Source: Chlorophyllum brunneum
Lineage: Eukaryota; Basidiomycota; Agaricomycetes; Agaricales; Agaricaceae
Length of the DNA: 64,000 bases
Direction: 5' to 3'
NCBI GenBank assembly: GCA_963576785.1
Contig: OY756150.1
Span: forward strand, 1,674,001-1,738,000
Position 1 is the first letter of the stretch. Each line of letters starts with the position of its first letter. Positions 54,916 to 64,000 of this stretch are shown here, in pieces. A program made the translations under genes and the position numbers. Under the pieces are notes generated by a model. It worked only from the letters and a program-made list of their open reading frames with translations, had not been told where the DNA came from and made no database searches.

Positions 54916-56061
54916 TGTTATGTCCAACCCTCAAACCTATGTTAGAGGTTACAATAAATTCCCCAAAGCAATACCACTCATATCCCTGCCATGATCCAAC
55001 AACACCATCATTGACTCCCTACTCCATCTGGCCTGGAAATATGCACCATACCTGCATATATGTGACACTGATGGACTTTACTTATGCACTATCAAGAACA
55101 ACCTCTACAGTACTTGGAATAATGGTTGGAAAGCATGATCTACCACTAAGGAAACAATGCAGTACATCTACCCCTATATATACACCTGCAGACCAGTGCT
55201 TGAAGCACTTATTCACCAATAAGTTGCCAATGGAATCTATTGTATAGAGATGCAACCAAAAGACCTATCACCAGACAATGAACCCACTGTACCAAGTAGC
55301 AACAGCAATGACTCTCCCCATCCACTATTGTGATCTACTTGAGCCTTTGTCAAGTCACCTGAGTCTTACCTCTCTGAAGAACCAATTGTATTGACATCAT
55401 TCTCATTATCCAACTCTGATCAACCTATGGATGTAGTTCTTCCATCACTACCATTGTTGCCATCATTGTTATCATTATCTACTATCCTGTCCTGCATGTC
55501 TTGTGACTACAGCTGTTCTGACAAATCTCTATCATCATCATCTGAGATCTCTGAGGATGAGTAAGCACTCATCCATTTCACTATCATCAGTTTCACTCCA
55601 TTCTATATTTAGTTGTTTCATCTTTATCAGTTTCATGTCTATCTTTAGTAATGTTTTGTCTTGTGTTTCATATCTATCATTTTCACATTGTGAAACTTGT
55701 TTTAGTCTTGTTATCTATACTCTGTAGTATTTATAGAAAAGAAGTAGTTAGTATAAATAGCTGACTGTATTAGGAAGTCAAAGCTTAAGCTTTGATCTTC
55801 TACAGGAATAGCCTTCTTGATTGCCCAAGAAGAGTTTCTGTTGACAGTTGCTGTCAATCAATAGAAGATTGCTTAACTGCTTATTCTATACTCACCCTCA
55901 TTACTCAAGAGATACAAGATAAATGGGATTCCCATTTCTTGGTTGAGTAATGCCAGTTTGATAACATTTGCTTATTTGGTTACTTGGCTGAGATAGGTAT
56001 TAAGGCCATACCCTAGAGGTTATATCCTCTTCAATTGCCCTTAGTAGCCAAATCCGTAACA
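54916..56061 (+). mobile_element. Element X, copy 2 (complete, 1146 bp)
   Basis: Ends TGTTATGTCC (54916) and CGTAACA (56061), flanked by perfect caaaa duplications (54911-54915, 56062-56066); the empty site is present in E1. TG...CA ends and a 5-bp duplication are the marks of an LTR-type integration. From left to right: a 214-codon frame (54920-55564), an AT-rich stretch, TATAAATA at 55752-55759, an 18 bp perfect palindrome (55778-55795), then about 265 bp. This fits an LTR whose U3 carries a reading frame, but a complete small non-autonomous element cannot be excluded. Confidence 0.8.
54920..55564 (+). pseudogene. X2 reading frame, 214 codons, unknown protein
   Basis: ATG at the fifth base of X; the frame runs 645 bp to TAA 55562-55564 and no net shift is seen, but several internal stops occur (TGA after PLISLP, TAG after NNGWKA, TAA after LIHQ and others). 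Readable blocks are YVRGYNKFPKAIPL, KYAPYLHICDTDGLYLCTIK, NLYSTWNNGWK, ETMQYIYPYIYTCRPVLEAL, then a Ser/Asp-rich acidic C-terminal half ending SSSSEISEDE. The first half looks folded, the second disordered. Relatives are in X1, X3 and X4. I recognise no family; it has no RT, transposase or gag signature I can see. Confidence 0.6.
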
Positions 56062-56224
56062 CAAAAACGGACAGAAGCAAATATAGGAAAGGTTGATTGA
56101 TAGGTCCAGAACAAAGATAAACACAATCAGTAAGTGATTCTCCATGCAAGCTGAAAACCTGAACTAAGGTAGAATTGTGTCCTAAAACAGGCATACAATT
56201 TACTAATTGTAACAATACAAGAAG

Positions 56225-56483
56225 ATGGACCAGTAGTGAGCTATGCTGACCTGTCACACTCATGAGGTCATGAACCTAGAAAGGGAGGTATTCTTACAAA
56301 CTATTATTAGTGCCTTCATTATCATCATGCACCCACTGTCTCATGTACTTGTTATTTACTCTACTTGTTTTGCCTCCTGTTTTATCCCTTGTAGCTGTGC
56401 TTATATATGACTTGTTTACTCTGTTTTTCTTATTATTAGAAGCCTCCCTTTGGTATATAAGTAGTAGAACTACCTGGTCTCTT
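56225..56483 (+). repeat. Gypsy-A3 3' end and LTR start
   Basis: Resumes the gypsy copy after E2 (caagaagatggacc against caagacgataagtagac in A1), then catgaacctagaaagggaggtat, a polypurine tract, and at 56289 an LTR starting TCTTACAAACTATTATTAG (TG changed to TC). A TATA box (ggtatataag) is near 56452. The LTR is a diverged gypsy-A relative and is replaced at 56484 by E-type sequence. Confidence 0.6.
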
Positions 56484-56634
56484 TGTTATGACCAGTAATT
56501 GTATGCCTGATTTAGAACATGATTCTACCTTAGTTTAGGTTTTCAGTTTGTGTGGAGGATTACTTGCTGATTGTGCTTATCTTTGTTCTGGACCTATCAA
56601 TCAACCTTTCCTATATTTGCTTCTGTCCGTTTTT
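56484..56634 (+). repeat. LTR E3, first ~150 bp, plus strand
   Basis: TGTTATGACCAGTAATTG onward matches the minus strand of E2 (56224 down to 56062) and E1. It ends ccgtttttg, exactly the place where X is inserted in E2, and X4 follows. Confidence 0.65.
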
Positions 56635-57767
56635 GTGTTACAGATTTGGCTACTAAGAGCAATTGAAGAGGATATGACCTCTAGGGTATGGTCTTAATAC
56701 CTATCTCAGCCAAGTAACCAAATAAGCAAACGTTATCAAACTGGCATTACTCAACCAAGAAATGGGAATCCCATTTATCTTGTATCTCATGAGTAATGAG
56801 GGTGAGTAGATAATTAGCAGTTAAGCAATCTTCTATTGATTAACAGCAACTGTCAATGGAAACTCTTCTTGGGCAATCAAGAAGGCTATCCTTGTAGAAA
56901 ATCAAAGCTTAAGCTTTGACTTCCTAATACAGTTGGCTATTTATACTAACTACTTCTTTCTATAAATACTACAGAGTATAGATAATGAGACTAAAACAAG
57001 TTTCACAATGTGAAAATGATAGATATGAAATGCAAGATGAAACATTACTAAAGATAGATATGAAACTGATAGAGGTGAAACAGCTAAGTATAGAACAGAG
57101 TGAAACTGATGAAGGTGAGACAGATGAGTGCTTATCCTCAGAGATCTCAGATAATGATGACAGAAATTCATTGGAACAGCTACAGTCACAAGATATGCAG
57201 GATGAAGTAGTGGATGTCAACAATGGTGATAATGGTGGAGATGGAAGAACTGCATCCATCAGATGATCAGAATAAGAAAAGAGAAATAATGTCAATGCTG
57301 TTGGTTCTTCAGAGAGATAGGGCTCTGGTGACTTAATAAAGGTTCAAGTAGATCATAGTAGTGGATAAGGAGAGTTATTGCTATTGCTGCTAGGTACAGT
57401 AGGTTTCTCATCAGATGATAAGTCTTTCAGTTGCATCTCTATGGAATAGATTCTGTTAGGAACTTGCTGGTGGATGAGTGCTTCGAGCACAGGGCTGCAG
57501 GTATACATGTAGGAGTGAATGTATTGCATTGTTTCCTCAGTGGTGGGTTGGGCTTTCCAGCTATTATTCCAAGTGCTGTACATGTTGTTCTCAATGGTGC
57601 ATAGATAGAGTCCAACAATGTCACATATGTGCAGGTATGGTGTGTATTTCCGGGTGAGGCAAAGGAAGGAATTAAAGATGATGTCATTGGATTGTGGCAG
57701 TGGCACAAGTAGTATTACTTTGGGAAATCTATCATATCCCCTGATGTAGGTTCTAGGTTCAGCAACA
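56635..57767 (-). mobile_element. Element X, copy 4
   Basis: TGTTACAG (56635) to a decayed TTCAGCAACA (57767), 1133 bp, minus orientation. TATAAATAG near 56945 and the palindrome near 56903-56920 are kept. It joins E3 at the same base as X2 joins E2, so the E::X junction is shared by two copies in inverted orientation. Confidence 0.75.
57117..57766 (-). pseudogene. X4 reading frame
   Basis: The best preserved X frame: open on the minus strand from 57767 down to about 57359 (PRTYIRGYDRFPK, PYLHICDIVGLYLCTIENN, STWNNSWKAQPTTEETMQYI, PVLEALIHQQVPNRIYSIEM), one stop, then the acidic Ser-rich part. The ATG at base five is lost by a small deletion (TGTTGCTGAACC). The stop in X3 and X2 at the Gln before ST.ET is a Gln here, which supports the idea that the ancestral frame was open. 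Confidence 0.62.
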
Positions 57768-57892
57768 CTTTCTCTTCTCTCTACTTCCCTGTCTTTATCC
57801 AAAGACTTGAAACCTGTGTCATAGACTAAGGTCATATCAGAATTCCCTAACATTTTCACTGCCTTGATAGATAAGATGGCCTTAGTGTTATG
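57768..57892. other. Patchwork of gypsy LTR tail and LINE-A scrap
   Basis: 57768-57836 matches the last ~70 bp of the gypsy-A LTR (ctttatccaaagacttg ... actaaggtcat). 57837-57880 matches about 40 bp of LINE-A RT on the minus strand (gaattccctaacattttca; compare 17215-17255 and 24130-24170). Then ttatg precedes the copia-D3 LTR. Confidence 0.55.
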
Positions 57893-58337
57893 TGTTGTCA
57901 TTTGTGCTTTCTAAGCAGCATTCCATGTGACTAGCTCTTCAGTATATTATTTCTCTATATTTGTCATTGAGGCTGCACCCTCTGACTCACATTATCCATC
58001 TCTTCCTCATGTATTTTATGAGCTAACTGATTGCTGTCACTCCAATTATGCTACTGGACACTGCTGATGATATTGCAGTGTTGCAAAGGACTCTATATAG
58101 TCATTACTGACTCATTATGTGTAGTTATTACTCATAGGTCTTAGGGTTTGCTACCCAGACACTTAGTATATAAAGCAGCATGTATTCCCTTATGTTTCTT
58201 TAGACAATCTACTCGATTTCTAACTTGCTCTACTCAACTCTCAGCAACTCTTTACTAGTACTTAACCATCCTACTAACCACACTATCAGTAAGTCAGATT
58301 ATCTGTCTACTACTGTGTGTTACTGTGCTGTTCAACA
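57893..58337 (+). repeat. Copia-D3 5' LTR
   Basis: 445 bp, TGTTGTCATTTGTGC to GCTGTTCAACA. TATA box (tatataaagcagc) near 58167. The first 172 bp, compared with the visible part of the 3' LTR, differ at five positions. Confidence 0.9.
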
Positions 58338-58350
58338 GGTTATGGGCCCT
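58338..58350 (+). promoter_or_regulatory. Copia-D3 primer binding site
   Basis: GGTTATGGGCCCT lies directly after the LTR and is complementary to the anticodon arm of initiator Met tRNA, as in copia and Ty5. The same site follows the LTRs of D1, D2 and both copia-C 5' ends. Confidence 0.78.
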
Positions 58351-58579
58351 AGATCACCTGCTCCCCATACACCATGATTGGCTGCAAGTGGGTTGTAGAT
58401 AGACTGATCTAACCAGTTCTGTAGAGCATAGGCTTTCTAGCCCATCCCTCTAACATGACTTGTTCGTTTCACACTCTATTGAAGGCTTCCTCATATGGGT
58501 TCATAGCTTGAACAGTGCAGTGGTGCAGGTCTGATCACCCATGAATCTGATCACTAATTATGTCCATTTCTAGACTACA

Positions 58580-61500
58580 ATATCTTCTCCAATTTCTATA
58601 GTACTTAGCTCCATCCCTGTTCTCTCTGGTACTGCCAATTATAATGAGTGGGCAGACTGGATGCAGGACACTCTTGTGTTGGTCTCAGCTGACAGGACTT
58701 CTGTAATTGGCAATGAGTTTCTGCTGACTCCACTGTCACAGATACATACTCTCATCCCCACCTATGTGATCGTCCCCCCTCCTACAGGGCAGGAGACAAT
58801 CAAACATGCTATATGCATTTGCATGCATTGTGTTGTTTACCCAATCATCAAGAGTAAACTTCCCACTGAAATGATTAAAGGGAACCTCCCTAATGTCAAC
58901 AGCATGTGGGTGCACCTGTATACCACATATGGCCTAGAGTCCGTCTCCGGCCTTTATTCTAAATATGTTGAGATAATTCACTTCTGTCTCCATCTGAATG
59001 AGGACCCCTCTGGCCTGATCACCAAGCTTGCTATTCTCTACAAGCAGCTTGATGCTAATGGCAATTGTGCCATCCCTAAGATCATCAAAGCAATGACTCT
59101 TCTTTCTGGCATCCCAAATGCCTGGAATATCATTACTCCCTTCTTAATGGTAAACACCCAGATCCCGGCCATTACCTTTGCATCAGTCCATGGAGCAATT
59201 ATGAACCACTGGTCAATGCTTAAGGTGAACCAGTCAGTTAACAAATTCTCTGGTGTGAAACTACAAGGCATGCCCCCACATTATCAAGGGCAGCAGCAGC
59301 AGCAGCAAGGGCAGCAGTTGTGTCCTCAGCAGCAGCACTAGCAACCTCCGCAGCAGCAGCAATAACAAACAGAAGAAGAGAAGAAAAAGAGGCAACATGG
59401 CATGAGAGGCAGCAAAAAAGGCCGAGCCAATGAGGTTAATACTAGGCAACCAGCTCCCTCTGGAAATGATGCTGGGCAACTAGCATACACAATGGATTCA
59501 GTTAACTTTGGCTTTGCCAAGTTGACCACCAAACCAAAGAAGAGTACTCGCAGCCTTGTCACTAAGGTGCAGTCCTCCACACCTCTTCCACTTTCCCTTC
59601 TCTGGCAGATGACAAATCCTGCTGAGAAAAAATCTCAAGATCCCTGGTGCCACCCATCTCCATATATGGCTGCCAAGGTGAAAGCCTTGAATCTCTATGA
59701 GAAATGCATGGGAAACACTTCCCTCCCCTATCCGGCCTCTCCTCTGATGGCTGCTTCTATTATGGAGGTTGATGAACTATTTGGTACCACTCCAGCAGCC
59801 AAACCAGTCATGAGCATTCCAGTTCTGACCACCATCAAGATAGATGAGAATGCAGTGTCGATGGGATTGGAGAATGAGGACTACTCCAATAAAGCAATGG
59901 CAGGTAAGCCAGATCTTGCTAGCTCTTCACACAAATCTGAAGATTGCTGCAGGGGTATCATATGTGTCATTGATGTCCAAGGAGACTCTCAACTGGGTGC
60001 ACAGAGTGCAACCTCAGCTGATGTAGATTCTTGGATAAATAGCCAGACTAATTATGTACACAATTATGTGCAATTAAATAAAACTTCAGAAATAACATTT
60101 TCTCCTCTGTTTTCAAGAGTGAAGAATACAAGTGAAATAACACATAGCTGCAGTAGCACATGTGGATGTGCGATGAATAGGTGACCTTGTAAAATGAGCA
60201 ATGAATGGCTTTTGGACTCTGGTGCCTCCCTCAATGTTACTCCAAACAAGAGAGATCTTGTTGATATTGTTGAAGGTTCCCTCAGATTAGCGCAAATTGC
60301 AGATGGATCCACTCTTTCTATCAGATCCTATGGCACTGTCTACTTAGAGACAAAAGTAAAACTTGAGTCCAGTGAAGTCCAGCAGCATACATTGTGCCTT
60401 TGCCCAGTATATTACATACCAAAGTTAGATATAAGACTTCTCTTGACTGGATCCATTACAGATAAAACCAGTTTGATTGCAGAGACATCCAATGGGAAGA
60501 CCATCATTTGTGACATTTGTGGTAGACCATTCCTGAGTGGACAATGTCACCAGAGTGCTTCTTCAAACCAAGTTCACTTTGTGAACATGCGCATTCTGCA
60601 CAATAGAGATCTTCGATCCTCTTTGGCTTCAATAAATAGAAATACCATGTCCTGTGACATCTGGCATTGAAGATTCACACACCCATCCAACCAGGCTTTG
60701 GGTTATGTGCCAAAATACACAGAATCTGTTCCAGTGATTCCACCAAGAGAACAGAAGGTTTGCTCTGGTTGTGTGCTTGGAAAGCTGCCAAACAAGGCAT
60801 ACCATGAGAATACATCTTACATGTCCAAGATCCTTGAATTGATCCATTCAGATCTTCAGGAACTCCCCATTTTGTACTACCACAAGTTCAAATGGGTTAT
60901 GACATTCCTTGATGACTACTCTTCCTCTGTGCGCATTTCTTTCTTGTGCAGTAAGTCAGATGCTGCACATGCCTTCAAGGCATATGCTGAACTGGTGACA
61001 AACCAGACAGGCAAATGCATTAAGTGGGTGCACTCTGATAATAGACAAGAATACATGTCTCAGGAACTCAAGGACTACTTCACTGAGAAAGGAATCCTTT
61101 ATGAAACAAGTGTGCCACACATTCATCAACAGAATGGGTGTGCCAAACATCTTAATTGAACACTCCTAGAAAAGGCACAGTCTATGTGACTTTAAGCATG
61201 TCTTCTGGCTAGCTACTGGGAGTTTGCTTTCAATATGGCTACTCATGTCTATAATAGGACACCTATGAAGCACCTGAAATGGGTCACCTCCTATGAGATA
61301 TAGTTTGGAAGGAAACCTGATGTCTCTTATCTCTGAGTGTTTGGTTGTGGGGCCTACATATACCTTTCTAATGAGGTATAGCAAGATAAACTTGCACCCA
61401 AATTGGAATTGATAATCTTCATTGGTTATGCAGATGATGGCAACAACTTTAAGTTTATGTGCTATTAGCAGAACAATTCTATCTTCATCTCCTCCCATAC

Positions 61501-63800
61501 TGTCTTTGATGAACTCTACTTTCCCAGATGTCCATCACAGTCCAAATAACAAGGCCAATTGCTGCCTAATAATAGCAATTCAAATGATTGAGATGGATTT
61601 GTTCCAGGACCATCCAGTCCAAGTGTGCCATGTGCTAGACCACTGCCGCCACCTCCTTGTCCACAATCTTCTACTCCTAGTCCCAGAAAGCAGACTCTGT
61701 CACCTCTGCCTTCTTTCTCTTCTAGAGGATCTTCTCCCAGATTATCCTACAAGGATCCGACTCCACCTCCCTCTCCACCTATGCTGTCTCAGCCTCCAGG
61801 AGGAGTTAAGGTTGAGGATGATGTTGAGGAGGCTGCACCTGCACCTAACCCACAAGCTGATGACTGGGCTCCTATGCCCATTCTGGAAGGAATCTTCATT
61901 CCTCATCCAGACATTGAAGTACCGAGAAAACTCCATGATTGAACCATCCTTCAGGTTTCATGGAGAGAAGGATATCCTTAGGGACTATGAAAGGTACAAG
62001 CCTTTCAGTCAGCCTAGACCAGGACATTGGAATCCTAGTCAACCTAATGCCCCGCTAGGCCTTGGTGATTGCATTCCAGGAGAGAATGAGTATGTACCTG
62101 ACAGGCTGCAACCTCCCCTGCCAGCATGTGAGCAGAATATTGACATTGATTTGCCCATGCTTGAGCCAAGTGAGGAAGAGCTTCGCCAATTGATTTGCAA
62201 AGGTGGTATGGAGTTAATCCATTACTGCCTCTCTAAGGCCAGTACGACTTCTCTGTCACCACAGCTAGTCCAATTTCGGGACCTTGCCAAGTTGCCACCT
62301 ACTGAGCATGACGAATGGCTTAAGGCATGCCTTGAGGAGCTTGATGTGCTCAGGAAATGTAATGTGTACAAGTTAGTAGACTGCCCTACCAAGAGTATTA
62401 ATGTTGTTAAAAATAGATGGGTCTTCAACACTAAGTCAGACAGTCATTGCTGTGCTCGACTAGTAGCAAAAGGTTTCTCACAAAAGGAAGGTCTCAACTA
62501 CAATGAGCTTTTCTCTCCAGTTGTCCGCTATGAAACTTCTCATCTCCTGTTCTCCTTAGCAGCAGTCAAAGATTGGGAGATTGAAAGCATTGATGTAAAA
62601 ACTGCCTATTTATATGGTGATCTGGATGAAGAGATCTTTATGGAACAACCAGAAGGCTTCACACTTGGATGTAATAAAGTGTGGAGGTTACAAAAAGCAT
62701 TGTACAGCCTTAAGCAAGCCAGCTTAGCTTGGTGGCATGTAATGACAAAGTCATTGCTTGCCATGGGCTTCAAGCAATGTCTATCCAATGCTGGAGTATA
62801 TTATAATCGCTGTCCAAAGACTGGCTTGATTATGATTGCCCTCGTCTATGTCAACAATATTGTCTTCATGGGCAAGAAGTGCCCCTTCTATTACCAAATG
62901 AAGAAAAACTTCATGGAATGATGGGAATGTCATGACCTTGGAGAAACAACTGAGTTTCTCAGCATGACTATCTTGTGGGACCAGAAGAACAAGCAGATCT
63001 ATGTCAATCAGATTTTATATCTTGATAAGATTCTTGCTAAGTTTGGTGTTACTGCAAGGCTAACTCAGACACTTCTTCTGACAGGATGTGCCTTCCTGCC
63101 CTACAAGGGTACTGTTGACCCTGAGTTCTGCCAGAAGTACCAACAACTCGTTGGATCCCTAATGTACCTCATGATTGGTTCATGACCTGATATCACTTAT
63201 GCTATTGTGAAACTCAGTCAGCAGATGGCTAGTCCATCAGAGGAGTATTACAAGTATGGTTTATACTTGTGCTGCTACCTTCTGAGCATGCAACACTATT
63301 GCCTTATCTTTAATGGGCAATCAAAGAAGTCCATTCAAGGCTTCTCTGATTCTGACTTTGCAGGATGTCTTGCTATATGTAAGTCTACTTCTAGCAATCT
63401 AGTCTTGTTTGCCAATGGACCAGTCTCCTGGTTGAGTTTCCAACAAGCCACTACAGTGCTGTCAACCACAGAAGCCAAGTATGTTGCCATGTGCGAGACA
63501 TCTTGTCAACTAATTTGGATTCATCAGCTGCTAGGTAAAATTGGGTTCAAGCAGCCTGCTCCACATCTCATATGTGACAATCTAGAATCAACCTTCTGGG
63601 CTTCTAACCCAGTTGTTGAACATTGATCTAAACATGTCACAATTCACTGGCATTTCATCCGTGAACTCATTGAGACAAGCAAAATAGAACTATTTTATGT
63701 GGAGTCTGAGAAGAACCCTGCTGACATCTGTACAAAAAGTCTGGATACTGTTAAATTTCAACAATATTGCAATTATTTACCTATTCAGTTCAGTACTTGA
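58580..63800 (+). pseudogene. gag-pol: Copia-D3 gag-pol polyprotein
   Basis: One frame from 58580 (ATA in place of ATG) runs through gag, protease and integrase to about 61942, where a shift of one frame occurs; the rest is open to TGA 63798-63800 apart from stops. Gag has a poly-Gln stretch near 59290 and a basic segment EKKKRQHGMRGSKKG. Protease WLLDSGASLNV is near 60220. The pre-integrase segment has CSGCVLGKLPNKAYH near 60765. Integrase shows FLDDYSSSVRI and WVHSDNRQEYMS, with a Pro-rich linker at 61620-61830. RT covers WVFNTKSDSHCCARLVAKGFSQ (near 62430), then YVNN at 62847-62858 in place of YVDD, so it is dead at the catalytic centre. RNase H shows FSDSDFAGC, STTEAKYVAM and FVESEKNPADICTK-type motifs. 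At least ten stops. Confidence 0.9.
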
Positions 63801-63828
63801 TTCATATCGCACTTTGAGCTAGGAGGAG

Positions 63829-64000
63829 TGTTGTCATTTGTACTTTCTAAGCAGCATTCCATGTGACTAGCTCTTCAGTATATTATTTCTCTATATTTGT
63901 CATTGAGACTGCACCCTCTGACTCACATTATGCATCTCTTCCTCATGTATTTTATGAGCTGACTGATTGCTGTCACTCCAATTATGCTACTGGACACCGC
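63829..64000 (+). repeat. Copia-D3 3' LTR, partial
   Basis: Starts TGTTGTCATTTGTAC right after the purine run aggaggag and continues to the window edge; 167 of the 172 visible bases equal the 5' LTR by eye. Confidence 0.9.

Larger units (their letters stand above)
54462..56224 (-). repeat. Solo LTR E2, interrupted by element X2
   Basis: LTR sequence proper is 54462-54915 plus 56062-56224, together about 615 bp, matching E1 (6633-7242). It is flanked by acaca (54457-54461) and ataca (56225-56229), a target duplication with one transition. It lies inside the 3' end of a gypsy-A-type copy. X2 is inserted at the position that reads gatggacaaaaac in E1. Confidence 0.78.
57893..64000 (+). mobile_element. 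Copia-D3, near-complete Ty1/copia element, 3' LTR cut by the window edge
   Basis: 5' LTR, half-tRNA primer site, one gag-pol frame in the order protease, integrase, RT, RNase H, a purine-rich gagctaggaggag, then the 3' LTR from 63829. The integrase-before-RT order is diagnostic of Ty1/copia. Confidence 0.93.

Noticed and set aside
56985..57266. Plus-strand acidic 93-codon frame in X4
   Set aside because: It is antisense to the X frame, is low-complexity (Asp/Glu mirror of Ser-rich coding) and has no ATG or length conserved in X1 or X2.
59280..59370. CAG-rich stretch as a microsatellite of regulatory interest
   Set aside because: It encodes poly-Gln in the copia-D gag and occurs at the same place in D2, so it is part of the protein.

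Overview
The window looks like a fungal chromosome, most likely a filamentous basidiomycete (Agaricomycete). This is an inference from two split genes with very short introns (42 to 65 bp) and from a Tad-like LINE, chromodomain Ty3, Ty1/copia and Helitron mix. No species call is possible from sequence alone. Only the first 4.5 kb carries ordinary host genes: an 11-exon gene on the minus strand running off the left edge (1-2377) and a 4-exon F-box gene on the plus strand (2852-4519). There are no convincing RNA genes or CRISPR arrays.

From about 5 kb to the right edge the window is a nest of retroelements and one Helitron. Families were named here by structure. Gypsy-A is a Ty3-like chromovirus with ~305 bp LTRs: copy A1 at 7930-14257 is complete, A2 at 44853-47825 is truncated, and minus or plus fragments lie at 14.6-15.2 and 53.9-56.5 kb. 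Copia-D starts its LTR TGTTGTC: D1 is a remnant at 6.2-14.6 kb, D2 is a gag half at 47.8-49.7 kb minus, D3 is near complete at 57.9 kb to the right edge. Copia-C starts its LTR TGTTAGAG: pieces at 29.7-30.3, 35.1-36.8, 42.9-44.2 and 50.9-53.9 kb. LINE-A is a Tad-like LINE with RNase H: A1 at 15.2-20.2 kb minus, A2 at 21.8-26.2 kb plus. LINE-B is a second Tad-like LINE: B1 26.2-29.7, B2 30.3-35.1, B3 44.2-44.9 kb. A RepHel Helitron lies on the minus strand at about 37.0-42.6 kb. Two LTR-like families, called here E (~610 bp) and X (~1.14 kb), occur without internal regions.

Insertion order can be read at several places from perfect or near-perfect target duplications. Gypsy-A1 (gttgg) sits in a 172 bp solo LTR (ataag), which sits in the gag of copia-D1. 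Solo LTR E1 (actgc/actac) sits in the 5' LTR of copia-D1. X2 (caaaa) sits in solo LTR E2 (acaca/ataca), which sits in the 3' end of a gypsy-A copy. LINE-A2 has a 17 bp direct duplication including tail bases.

Almost every element is dead: stops mostly look like CGA to TGA and CAG to TAG changes, and the older copies have nearly lost CpG. Gypsy-A1 is the freshest (LTRs differ at 11 of 305 positions, 10 of them transitions).

The most unusual things are: (1) element X, a TG...CA unit with a 5-bp target duplication that carries a 214-codon reading frame starting at its fifth base, upstream of a TATA box and a perfect 18 bp palindrome; (2) an extra reading frame between pol and the 3' LTR of gypsy-A, recognisable in at least three copies; (3) a 12-nt perfect complement between the primer binding site of gypsy-A and its probable mRNA 5' end, the arrangement of self-primed Tf1/sushi-type elements; (4) half-tRNA-type initiator-Met primer sites in both copia families.
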